Shown one piece after another: positions 1 to 8,322 of a DNA stretch of 8,407 nt; position 1 is the first letter of the stretch, and every line of letters begins with the position of its first letter. Location: contig USDU01000101.1 of NCBI GenBank assembly GCA_900553635.1, positions 1 to 8,407 on the forward strand. Direction: 5' to 3'. This DNA comes from an uncultured Lachnospiraceae bacterium (GTDB lineage Bacteria; Bacillota_A; Clostridia; Lachnospirales; Lachnospiraceae). The notes beneath the pieces are model-generated. The model had not been told where the DNA came from. It made no database searches and saw nothing but the letters and a program-made list of their open reading frames with translations. Both the position numbers and the translations under genes were made by a program.

Positions 1-19
1 AAAAGAACTAGGGCGGACG

Positions 20-63
20 AAAAAGGGCGGGCGGGGGAAATTCTTCCCCCGCCCGCCCTTTTT
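20..63 (-). terminator. Strong bidirectional intrinsic terminator after alaS
   Basis: The arms at 25-39 and 44-58 pair perfectly over 15 bp, nearly all G-C, around a 4-nt loop. Five A-T pairs (20-24 with 59-63) extend the helix. Read on the minus strand, the helix is followed by a run of five U, as expected for Rho-independent termination of the alaS transcript about 100 nt after its stop codon. The flanking A and T runs are symmetric, so it should also stop transcripts arriving on the plus strand from any gene to the left of the window; whether such a gene exists cannot be seen. Confidence 0.9.
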
Positions 64-92
64 CTGGTTTTTGGCAAGTGCGATTTTATGTT

Positions 93-127
93 GAACCCGG
101 CTGCGCTCTTTCGCTCCTGCCGGGTTC
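93..127 (-). other. Hairpin in the alaS 3' untranslated region
   Basis: A 9-bp perfect inverted repeat (93-101 with 119-127) encloses a 17-nt loop. It lies between the alaS stop codon and the main terminator at 20-63. No U-run follows it on the minus strand, so it is not a terminator by itself. It could shape the 3' end of the message or be incidental. A smaller 5-bp hairpin (131-135 with 140-144) lies next to it. Nothing else is recognisable between 64 and 161. Confidence 0.4.
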
Positions 128-161
128 GGGTGCACGGTTGTGCATCGTCTTACTTTTTGGT

Positions 162-2801
<2,640 letters not shown>

Positions 2802-2861
2802 TTGTTCCCTCCTAAGCCCATATCTCGTTACACAGGCTCTCTCTATTCTAAAATCTTTTTT

Positions 2862-2890
2862 ATTATAAATTCTGGAATAGGGTTTGTCAA
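2862..2890 (-). promoter_or_regulatory. Consensus sigma-A promoter for alaS
   Basis: On the minus strand TTGACA (2885-2890) and TATAAT (2862-2867) are separated by exactly 17 nt (2868-2884), a perfect match to the housekeeping consensus. The predicted start of transcription is near 2855, giving a leader of about 55 nt before the alaS ATG. The -35 box directly abuts the stop codon of the small upstream gene (TAA at 2891-2893). The leader is too short for a T-box and shows no strong fold. Confidence 0.88.
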
Positions 2891-3139
2891 TTACCAGCGC
2901 TTCATTTCCCGGATCAGCTCTTCCTCGTAGTCGCCGAGGACCTCCTGCTGACGGCCGCCGTGGTAGAGATTGGTCTCTGCGCCGCGCTCTCTGTTTTCCT
3001 CAAACTCCCAGATGTGATAGGGAACGCCGCGGTAGGAGAAGTCAATGCTGCCAAGCCCGTCCTCCTCCGTATATTCATATTCCCAGCCCTTTTCCTCCAG
3101 AAAGGCGCGGACGCGGGAAAGATACTGTCTTTCTTCCAT
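2891..3139 (-). CDS. Small acidic protein of unknown function downstream of tyrS
   Basis: I do not recognise this 82-residue protein. It is strongly acidic (21 Asp/Glu against 11 Lys/Arg), has no signal peptide or membrane segment, and should be cytosolic. The sequence suggests an N-terminal helix (about 2-17), three strands around 19-46 (WEYEY, SIDFSY, YHIWEF) and a C-terminal helix (about 69-81), so a compact alpha-beta fold is likely. The stretch ETNLYHGGRQ in the middle looks like a conserved loop. Its ATG begins 1 nt after the tyrS stop (TAA at 3141-3143). The only ribosome binding site is a weak AAAGG inside the tyrS end, so translation is probably coupled to tyrS. The codon-level fit, the tight spacing and the promoter immediately after its stop support a real gene. 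A link to tRNA charging is possible from context only. Confidence 0.75.
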   Translation of the reverse strand: MEERQYLSRVRAFLEEKGWEYEYTEEDGLGSIDFSYRGVPYHIWEFEENRERGAETNLYHGGRQQEVLGDYEEELIREMKRW

Positions 3140-3140
3140 A

Positions 3141-4373
3141 TTAATCAGCCTTTACCTTGTGGTATGCCTTCTTGCCCTTGCGAAGCACCAGCGCTCCGTC
3201 GGCGTCCATATCATTGGTGGTAAATTTCTGGTACACATCTGTTACCTTTACATCATTGACCGTCACGCCGCCCTGCTGTACCAGACGTCTCGCCTCGGAA
3301 CGGGTCGGAGCCAGCTTTGTCTCCACCAGAAGCGTCAGGATATCCTTACCCTCATCCAGCTCGGCCTTCGCATAGGTTGTGGTGGGCATATCGTCGGTCT
3401 TGCCGCCGTTGGCGAACAGGGCTCTTGCAGCCTCCTGTGCTTTCTTGGCTTCTTCCTCACCGTGTACAATCTTGGTGATCTCGTATGCCAGAACCTCTTT
3501 TGCGTGATTGATTTCCGCGCCCTCCAGAGCTCCCAGGCGACGAACCTCGTCCATGGGCAGGAAGGTCAGAAGTCCCAGGCACTCCTCTACCTTCACGTCT
3601 TCGATGTTTCTCCAGTACTGGTAAAACTCGTAGGGAGAGGTTTTCTCCGGATCAAGCCACACGGCGCCCTTCATGGTCTTGCCCATCTTGATGCCCTCGC
3701 TGGTGGTCAGAAGCTTGAAGGTCAGACCGTATGCCGGCTTATTCTCTTTTCTGCGGATCAGTTCTACGCCGCCGATGATATTGGACCACTGGTCATTGCC
3801 GCCCAGCTCCATCTGGCAGCCGTACATCTGGTTCAGCTTCAGGAAATCGTAGGACTGCATGATCATGTAGTTAAACTCAAAGAAGGTCAGTCCCTTCTCC
3901 ATTCTCTGCTTGTAGCACTCCGCGTTCAGCATCCGGTTTACAGAGAAATGAGCTCCTACCTCGCGCAGGAAATCCACATAATTCAGATCCAGCAGCCAGT
4001 CCGCGTTATTCGCCAGAATCGCGTTGTCATTGTCGAAGTTGATGAAACGGGACAGCTGATTTTTGAAGCAGTCCGCATTGTGCTGGATGGTTTCCTTTGT
4101 CATAATCTTACGCATATCGGACTTACCGGAGGGGTCTCCTACCATGGTGGTTCCGCCGCCCAGAAGGGCGATGGGACGATGTCCTGCCCGCTGCATATGC
4201 ATCATAGCCATGATGGTCAGGAAATGTCCTGCGGTCAGGCTGTCTGCGGTGGCGTCAAAGCCGATGTAAAAGGTTACTTTTTCCTTTCCGAGGAGCTCTC
4301 TTACCTCCTCCGGATGGGTACACTGCTCGATGAAGCCGCGCTCCATGAGTACGTCATAAATATTTTCTGCCAT
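3141..4373 (-). CDS. tyrS: Tyrosine--tRNA ligase (TyrRS), full length
   Basis: Cytosolic class I synthetase that activates tyrosine with ATP and charges tRNA-Tyr. The 410 residues match the bacterial TyrRS type. The Rossmann catalytic domain starts near residue 32 ([13 protein letters not shown]). The HIGH-motif position reads TAGH (47-50), keeping the second His (H50) but not the first. Tyrosine-pocket residues are present in [10 protein letters not shown] (Y169, Q173, D176) and GGNDQW (191-196). The KMSKS loop reads KMGKT (229-233), a TyrRS-type variant. A C-terminal S4 RNA-binding domain covers about 355-400 ([19 protein letters not shown]). The ATG at 4373 has AGGAGG at 4382-4387, 8 nt upstream. 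Expression is controlled by the Tyr T-box leader upstream. The next gene starts 1 nt after the stop, forming a two-gene unit that may read on into alaS. Confidence 0.97.
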   Translation of the reverse strand: MAENIYDVLMERGFIEQCTHPEEVRELLGKEKVTFYIGFDATADSLTAGHFLTIMAMMHMQRAGHRPIALLGGGTTMVGDPSGKSDMRKIMTKETIQHNADCFKNQLSRFINFDNDNAILANNADWLLDLNYVDFLREVGAHFSVNRMLNAECYKQRMEKGLTFFEFNYMIMQSYDFLKLNQMYGCQMELGGNDQWSNIIGGVELIRRKENKPAYGLTFKLLTTSEGIKMGKTMKGAVWLDPEKTSPYEFYQYWRNIEDVKVEECLGLLTFLPMDEVRRLGALEGAEINHAKEVLAYEITKIVHGEEEAKKAQEAARALFANGGKTDDMPTTTYAKAELDEGKDILTLLVETKLAPTRSEARRLVQQGGVTVNDVKVTDVYQKFTTNDMDADGALVLRKGKKAYHKVKAD

Positions 4374-4412
4374 GTTCTCTTCCTCCTGATTAGAAATTCA
4401 CTCTGCTGTGCA

Positions 4413-4439
4413 AACCCTGGCTTTTTCAAGGCCAGGGTT
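4413..4439 (-). other. Stable hairpin just upstream of the tyrS ribosome binding site
   Basis: A 9-bp perfect inverted repeat (4413-4421 with 4431-4439) with a 9-nt loop lies 26 nt before the tyrS AGGAGG. On the minus strand only three U follow, so it is not a convincing terminator. It lies downstream of the T-box terminator and is therefore present only in the read-through tyrS message, where it could protect the 5' side or mark a processing point. Confidence 0.5.
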
Positions 4440-4460
4440 CACGGGCTTCACCCTATATTC

Positions 4461-4511
4461 CGGGCTCCATCCACATTTCCCATGCAAGCATGAAAAATGT
4501 TCCTGTAGCCC
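4461..4511 (-). other. Compound stem-loop in the tyrS leader after the T-box
   Basis: Three nested helices can form: 4462-4466 with 4507-4511 (5 bp), 4473-4478 with 4495-4500 (6 bp), and 4481-4485 with 4488-4492 (5 bp). The last two are separated only by a 2x2 internal loop. The outer arm AGCCC (4507-4511, plus strand) could alternatively pair with a second GGGCT at 4443-4447. This lies between the T-box terminator and tyrS and is not a standard T-box element. The function is unknown. Confidence 0.4.
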
Positions 4512-4536
4512 AGAATGCACGGCTCATTGCTTACGT

Positions 4537-4569
4537 AAAAAAACCCTCATCCTTATAAAAGGACGAGGG
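4537..4569 (-). terminator. T-box conditional terminator before tyrS
   Basis: An 11-bp stem (4544-4554 with 4559-4569, including one G-U pair) with a 4-nt loop is followed on the minus strand by seven U (4537-4543). It shares its upstream arm with the antiterminator, so binding of uncharged tRNA-Tyr should prevent it. It is also the first terminator met by transcripts running out of btuD. Confidence 0.92.
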
Positions 4570-4846
4570 CTACGCTCGTGTTACCACCTTTTTTCATAAA
4601 CAGCTCGCGCTGCTTACCTCTTCAAGTGCCAGCTATCGACACTCTAGCACGCTAACGGGTGCGGGATTCCGTCGCAGCCTACTTCCTGCTCCGGAAAACT
4701 GCTTCCGGAAATGGGTTCGGTGCGAAGCTCGGGGATGTATTCAAAATCAGGAGATACGCGCGCCTCTCATCGCCCGGCTGCTTTCTGTCCGCTCCCTCCG
4801 ACTTCTACTTGTTCCCGTCAAAGCCTTTTGGTTTATGTGTAAATCT
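4537..4846 (-). promoter_or_regulatory. Tyrosine-specific T-box riboswitch controlling tyrS
   Basis: This transcribed leader senses uncharged tRNA-Tyr and controls termination before tyrS. On the minus strand the specifier region reads GAAUACAUC, with the Tyr codon UAC at 4737-4739 following the GAA that usually precedes specifier codons. A 7-bp stem lies at 4690-4709. Stem III is at 4597-4616 (CAGC-GCGA-GCUG core), immediately before the T-box. The antiterminator is canonical: a 6-bp helix (4557-4562 with 4587-4592), a 7-nt bulge UGGUAAC (4580-4586) and a 5-bp helix (4563-4567 with 4575-4579). UGGU in the bulge would pair with the ACCA end of tRNA-Tyr, which carries A73. The 3' half of the antiterminator overlaps the terminator at 4537-4569, so the two are mutually exclusive. 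Stem I was not folded base by base. Confidence 0.95.
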
Positions 4847-4852
4847 GCGTTT

Positions 4853-4882
4853 ATTATAGGCAGGGGAAACTGGTTTTGTCAA
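4853..4882 (-). promoter_or_regulatory. Consensus sigma-A promoter for the tyrS T-box unit
   Basis: TTGACA (4877-4882) and TATAAT (4853-4858) on the minus strand both match the consensus exactly, with an 18-nt spacer. The predicted start is near 4846, just upstream of T-box stem I. The TGA stop of the upstream ATPase gene (4879-4881) lies inside the -35 hexamer. Confidence 0.85.
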
Positions 4883-5667
4883 GCCCTTTTTCCGCTTTTT
4901 ATCCAGCCCGGCAGATAATAAATCTGCCGTTTTCCCGTGGCCGTATTTGTGGTGATCTGCGCCTCGATGCCAAAGTACTCCCGGATATTTTCTTTTGTGA
5001 GCACCTCTTCCGGCGTACCGTAATCCACAATCTTCCCCTGATACATGAAAATAATCCGATCGCAGTACAGGGCAGCCAGATTCAGGTCATGAATGGACGA
5101 AAATACCGTCACGTCCTGCCCCTTTAAAATATCCATAATCTGATACTGATAGCTCACATCCAGATGGTTCGTGGGCTCATCCAGCACAATAAAGGCACTC
5201 TCCTGCATCAGCACACGGGCCAGCAGCACACGCTGCTTTTCGCCACCGGACAGGCTTAAGTAGGAACGGTGCTCGTAGCCGGACAGTCCCACTTCCTTCA
5301 GGCATTTTTCACAGAGCTTCTTGTCCTCCGCCGAATCCCCCTGCAGGAATTTTTTCTTGGCGTACCGGCCAAACATGACCATATCCCGCACCTCGAAATC
5401 AAACTCCACATGATTTTCCTGAGCCATGACTGCCATTTCCCCGGCCATTTTTTTGAAGGAAAAATCCAGCACATCCTTTTCATTCAGAAAAACGGTACCC
5501 CGGCCCGGCTTGTAGGTCCGGTAGATATTTTTGAGAAGCGTAGATTTGCCGCAGCCATTGGGACCAACCAGGCCCACAAACTCGCCGTCCTGCACTTCCA
5601 GGCAGATTTGTTCCAGAATGCTTTTTCCGTCTATCTGATAATCCAGATTTTTTACCTGTAAACTCAT
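4879..5667 (-). CDS. btuD: ABC transporter ATPase, corrinoid/iron-siderophore family (BtuD/FecE type)
   Basis: Cytosolic ATPase that powers the importer formed with the permease and binding protein encoded just upstream. The 262 residues contain all nucleotide-binding motifs: Walker A GPNGCGKST (35-43), Q-loop Q83, the ABC signature LSGGEKQR (139-146), Walker B FIVLDE (159-164) followed by PTNHLD, and the H-loop His193. The length and the VRDMVMFGR stretch after the Q-loop (93-101) fit the FecE/BtuD group. A ribosome binding site AGGAGG follows directly after the permease stop (TAG then AGGAGG) with 6 nt to the ATG, so translation is probably coupled to the permease. The cobalamin riboswitch at the head of the operon suggests a corrinoid substrate; ferric siderophore or heme cannot be excluded by the ATPase alone. 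The TGA stop overlaps the -35 box of the tyrS promoter. Confidence 0.93.
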   Translation of the reverse strand: MSLQVKNLDYQIDGKSILEQICLEVQDGEFVGLVGPNGCGKSTLLKNIYRTYKPGRGTVFLNEKDVLDFSFKKMAGEMAVMAQENHVEFDFEVRDMVMFGRYAKKKFLQGDSAEDKKLCEKCLKEVGLSGYEHRSYLSLSGGEKQRVLLARVLMQESAFIVLDEPTNHLDVSYQYQIMDILKGQDVTVFSSIHDLNLAALYCDRIIFMYQGKIVDYGTPEEVLTKENIREYFGIEAQITTNTATGKRQIYYLPGWIKSGKRA

Positions 5668-5679
5668 ACTCTGCCTCCT

Positions 5680-6738
5680 CTACTTTTTTCCCATATTGCC
5701 CCGGCGAATCAGATACAGGAAGAAGGGCGCGCCGAAAAAGGCCGCCACCACGCCGATGGGCAATTCAGACGGAGCAATGATGGTGCGTGAAATCAGATCG
5801 GTAAGCATTGTAAAAAGACCGCCTCCCAGAATCGCCATGGGGATCAGCCGTCTGTGTCCGGATCCCACAAAGCTTCGCATAATATGGGGTACAACCAGTC
5901 CCACAAATCCGATCACGCCGCTGACGGATACCACAACGCCGGTCAGGATCGTGGAAGCCGCAATAATAACCAGTTTCATTTTACGGGTATCCACACCCAG
6001 AGTTTCCGCCACGTCATCGCCCAGAAGCAATACGTCCAGCTCCTTCGCGAACAGGAAAATGACCACGATTACCACAACGCCAACCACCACCACATATCTC
6101 AGCTTGCTCCAGGTGGCTCCGCTTAAGGATCCTACCATCCAATAGAGCGCCATCTTCGTCTTATCCGATCCCGTATTGATTCCGTATACCATCAGATTGG
6201 TAAAGGCCGAGAACAGGGCGGAAGTCGCGATACCCGCCAGAACCAGCTGCGTCGAGGTAATCCGGCCATGAATGGAGGCGATACTTAAAGACAGACAGAT
6301 GGAGACAGCCGCTCCCATGGTAGCGCCAAAGATAACGGAATACCCGCCCATAAAGCTGAACCACCCAAGCAGGATCGCGCAGACTGCCCCGGCAGAAGCG
6401 CCGGAGGAGATACCCAGCACATAGGGATCTGCCAGGGGATTCTTGGTCAGTGCCTGCATCAGGACGCCGCACAGCGCCAGTCCCGCGCCTACGATAAAGG
6501 CCATCAACACGCGGGGAAACCGGATATTCCAGATGATATTTTCCGTCTTGCCCTCCCAGGCAATCCGAAAGATATCCTTCCCGGAGATCTTATTTACATG
6601 AATTTTTCCAATATCACCTGCCGAGACGTTCACCGCGCCGATGGTTACGGATATGGTCAATACCGCGGCAATCAGCAGCAATACCAGCAGCAGCGTCACA
6701 AGGAAGCGGCCTTTGCCCGATTTTACTGTTCCTTTCAT
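5680..6738 (-). CDS. btuC: ABC transporter permease, FecCD/BtuC family
   Basis: Integral membrane subunit that, as a homodimer, forms the translocation path for corrinoids or a similar chelate. The 352 residues match the usual family length of 320-350. A first membrane segment spans about 12-35, with further hydrophobic stretches at about 77-97, 115-130, 135-155, 165-185, 215-231, 255-285, 300-320 and 325-344, consistent with about 10 helices. Family hallmarks are RFPRVLMAFIVGAGLALCG (73-91), NPLADPYVLGISSGAS (100-115), GVIGFVGLVVPHIMR (274-288) and ELPIGVVAAFFGAPFF (325-340). I chose the ATG at 6738 because AGGAGG (6744-6749) lies 5 nt upstream. An in-frame start at 6774 would add 12 residues, lacks such a site and begins at the U-run of the preceding hairpin. 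The gene lies between the binding protein and the ATPase, with only a 12-nt gap to the latter. Confidence 0.94.
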   Translation of the reverse strand: MKGTVKSGKGRFLVTLLLVLLLIAAVLTISVTIGAVNVSAGDIGKIHVNKISGKDIFRIAWEGKTENIIWNIRFPRVLMAFIVGAGLALCGVLMQALTKNPLADPYVLGISSGASAGAVCAILLGWFSFMGGYSVIFGATMGAAVSICLSLSIASIHGRITSTQLVLAGIATSALFSAFTNLMVYGINTGSDKTKMALYWMVGSLSGATWSKLRYVVVVGVVVIVVIFLFAKELDVLLLGDDVAETLGVDTRKMKLVIIAASTILTGVVVSVSGVIGFVGLVVPHIMRSFVGSGHRRLIPMAILGGGLFTMLTDLISRTIIAPSELPIGVVAAFFGAPFFLYLIRRGNMGKK

Positions 6739-6775
6739 AGATTCCTCCTTCGAGAACACAAATAGAATGAGCAAG

Positions 6776-6799
6776 AAAAACGGGGAGCTTTCACTCCCC
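6776..6799 (-). terminator. Intercistronic terminator-like hairpin between btuF and btuC
   Basis: GGGGAG (6782-6787, plus strand) and CTCCCC (6794-6799) form a 6-bp G-C-rich stem with a 6-nt loop. Five U follow on the minus strand (6776-6780) after one unpaired base. It starts 14 nt after the btuF stop. It is probably a leaky terminator or 3' stabiliser that leaves more message for the binding protein than for the membrane components. Confidence 0.65.
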
Positions 6800-6813
6800 T
6801 GTCTTTCCCCCTG

Positions 6814-7884
6814 TTAGAATTTGTCCGGATACAGCTGCTCTGCAATGGTCTTCACTGCATTGGCGCTTCCTGCGCTTCCCTGCATATCACTGCAGCATAC
6901 GGAGTAGATTCTGCCTTCCTTTACAGCGCGCAGATCCTTGGTGAATTCATTGGTCTCCAGGAACTCCCGCTTCTCTGCCACATCGTCTCCGGTATACTCC
7001 AGAATCAGAATCACGTCCGGATCACGCTCTACTACTTCCTCCCAGGAGGGCTTTGCCCAGCCTGCTTCGATATCATCGAAGATGGAGATACCGCCGGCCT
7101 TCTTGATGATGTCGCCCGGCATACCCTGGCAAGCGGTAAACGGTACATCCTCTCCGGAATCGTAAGCAAATACTTTTACCGGATTCTCATAAGCCTCGTC
7201 GCCCAGAGCATCCTGTACCTCCTGAAGAGTATCTTTCATAGCCTGTACCTTCTCGGCTGCCAGTTCCTGCACCTTGAAGATATTTCCCAGAGTTTCATAA
7301 TCCTTATAGAGATCCTCGAAGGTTGCACTGTCTGTGCATACATACGGGAAGTACATCGTGATACCGTTTTCCTCGCAGAAATCCTTGTTGAAGTTTTTAT
7401 CTGAGAATGTGGAATCCCATCCCATCAGAAAATCACAGCCGGTTGCCAGCAATTCTTCCTTGGACAGATTGGTCAAGCCCTCGCCCGGATTCATCAGCTG
7501 AGGAACCTCATCCCGGGCCGGATACTCGGAAGCCGTACTCCAGCAGAAGCCCTTGGTATAGCCTACCATCTGGTCCTGCAGTCCCAGATCAAAGAAAAAG
7601 TCTGCCATCTGGTCGCCGGACGCTACCACAGCGGAGGGCATTTTGGTGATGGTGTACTCTACGTTCTCGCCCAGTCCGGAACGCTCCAGGTTCAGGGTGA
7701 TGCTGACCGGCTCATAATCGCTGTCTGCATCGACCGTCTCATCAGCTGCGTCGGTACTTTCTGCATCCTCTGTGGTCTCCTCCGCAGTGGTGGTTGTGGT
7801 ATCCGCAGTCTTGGAACCACAGCCTGCCAGCATACCAGCCACAAGGCAGGTGCTTAACAATACGCTTACTACTCTCTTCTTCAT
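6814..7884 (-). CDS. btuF: Corrinoid-type ABC transporter substrate-binding lipoprotein
   Basis: Membrane-anchored receptor that captures the substrate outside the cell and delivers it to the permease. The 356 residues start with a lipoprotein signal: MKKR, a hydrophobic stretch, and the lipobox LAGC with the lipidated Cys at 22. A Thr/Glu/Asp/Ala-rich linker (about 24-58) precedes the two-lobed periplasmic-binding-protein fold (TroA/FecB/BtuF class). Recognisable parts are MPSAVVASGDQMADFFFDLG (82-101), LSKEELLATGCDFLMGW (140-156), the interlobe helix at about 185-225, and PSWEEVVERDPDVILI (279-294). The mature part carries seven further Cys (114, 150, 170, 183, 252, 330, 331). I chose the ATG at 7884, which has GAGGAG (7892-7897) 7 nt upstream. 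A GTG at 7944 would begin inside the riboswitch terminator. The B12 riboswitch upstream makes a corrinoid the best substrate guess; the protein alone would also fit siderophore or heme binding. Confidence 0.92.
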   Translation of the reverse strand: MKKRVVSVLLSTCLVAGMLAGCGSKTADTTTTTAEETTEDAESTDAADETVDADSDYEPVSITLNLERSGLGENVEYTITKMPSAVVASGDQMADFFFDLGLQDQMVGYTKGFCWSTASEYPARDEVPQLMNPGEGLTNLSKEELLATGCDFLMGWDSTFSDKNFNKDFCEENGITMYFPYVCTDSATFEDLYKDYETLGNIFKVQELAAEKVQAMKDTLQEVQDALGDEAYENPVKVFAYDSGEDVPFTACQGMPGDIIKKAGGISIFDDIEAGWAKPSWEEVVERDPDVILILEYTGDDVAEKREFLETNEFTKDLRAVKEGRIYSVCCSDMQGSAGSANAVKTIAEQLYPDKF

Positions 7885-7921
7885 GTTCTTTCTCCTCTGT
7901 TGTATAAAATGATTCGTCCAT

Positions 7922-7961
7922 AAAAAAAAGCACCACCCAATCACTTCTGATCAGATGATGC
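7922..7961 (-). terminator. Conditional terminator of the cobalamin riboswitch
   Basis: A 13-bp stem with several G-U pairs (7930-7942 with 7949-7961) and a 6-nt loop is followed by eight U on the minus strand (7922-7929), 37 nt before the btuF ATG. The upstream arm (7957-7961) can alternatively pair over 5 bp with 7973-7977, a candidate antiterminator. Termination is expected when B12 is bound. Confidence 0.85.
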
Positions 7962-8008
7962 ACCCGTATTCGGCATCCGGACGCACTGCGCCCTTTATCT
8001 TTCGCAAA

Positions 8009-8025
8009 TGTCATGGACCGTGACA
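8009..8025 (-). other. Candidate P13 hairpin of the cobalamin riboswitch
   Basis: A 5-bp stem (8009-8013 with 8021-8025) with a 7-nt loop lies 15 nt after the B12 box. Its position matches the P13 element that forms a kissing contact with loop L5 in cobalamin riboswitches. The loop CGGU could pair with GCCG in the L5 region near 8157-8163. I propose this by position and complementarity only. Confidence 0.5.
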
Positions 8026-8040
8026 GCAAAAGCAGAATAA

Positions 8041-8215
8041 GCAGGTCTTCTGACTTACGCTGGCCTTATTTGTCTTCCTTCTTCCCGTCCCGTACCGTTT
8101 CCTGTACCTTACGGACAGTGAAGGAAAACGGCCCTGAAACTTCGCGCTTACAGCGGCGGCACCGCACAGGATTTACACCTGTTTCCCTTTTCACCGGCCC
8201 AACATTTCTGTTAGC
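8041..8215 (-). promoter_or_regulatory. Cobalamin (B12) riboswitch aptamer upstream of btuFCD
   Basis: On the minus strand the conserved blocks appear in order. GGTGAAAAGGGAA (about 8183-8195) is followed by ACAGGTGTAAATCC (8169-8182), then GCCGCTGTAA (8148-8157), a variant of the usual GCCACTG block. A peripheral arm with a CCGTTTCC-type/GGAAACGG stem follows, and then the B12 box AGTCAGAAGACCTGC (8041-8055). The order and spacing match the adenosylcobalamin riboswitch class. With the downstream terminator at 7922-7961 it should reduce transcription of the importer when B12 is abundant. The 5' boundary is approximate. Confidence 0.95.
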
Positions 8216-8235
8216 CGACACTCACTCCGTTAGAT

Positions 8236-8264
8236 ATATTACCTATTTTCCGTTTTCTTGTCAA
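8236..8264 (-). promoter_or_regulatory. Promoter of the riboswitch-btuFCD operon
   Basis: TTGACA (8259-8264) on the minus strand is followed after 17 nt by TAATAT (8236-8241), a 4/6 match to the -10 consensus. The predicted start is near 8229, a few bases before the riboswitch. Nothing else is recognisable between this promoter and the tRNA terminator at 8323. Confidence 0.75.
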
Positions 8265-8322
8265 GCATCAAATATTGTTAATTCATGCCAGTTCCTTCCA
8301 TTCCTCCACAATGCGATAAAAC

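Noticed and set aside
2815..2838. Possible hairpin in the alaS leader (AGCC with GGCT)
   Set aside because: Only 4 bp with a 16-nt loop; too weak to support a regulatory claim.
3045..4493. 482-codon open frame on the plus strand opposite tyrS
   Set aside because: It lies wholly antisense to a complete tyrS and part of its leader, has no good ribosome binding site, and its product looks like a reverse-frame shadow. The open frame follows from codon bias in tyrS.
5298..5483. Short minus-strand frame inside btuD, and a similar one at 6161-6472 inside btuC
   Set aside because: Both are out-of-frame shadows within complete transporter genes, with no independent start signal.
6739..6774. Upstream start for the permease at 6774
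   Set aside because: It starts at the U-run of the intercistronic hairpin without a ribosome binding site, whereas ATG 6738 has AGGAGG 5 nt upstream.
7885..7944. Upstream GTG start for the binding protein at 7944
   Set aside because: It begins inside the riboswitch terminator stem and would put 20 residues before a clean lipoprotein signal peptide. The ATG at 7884 has a good ribosome binding site.
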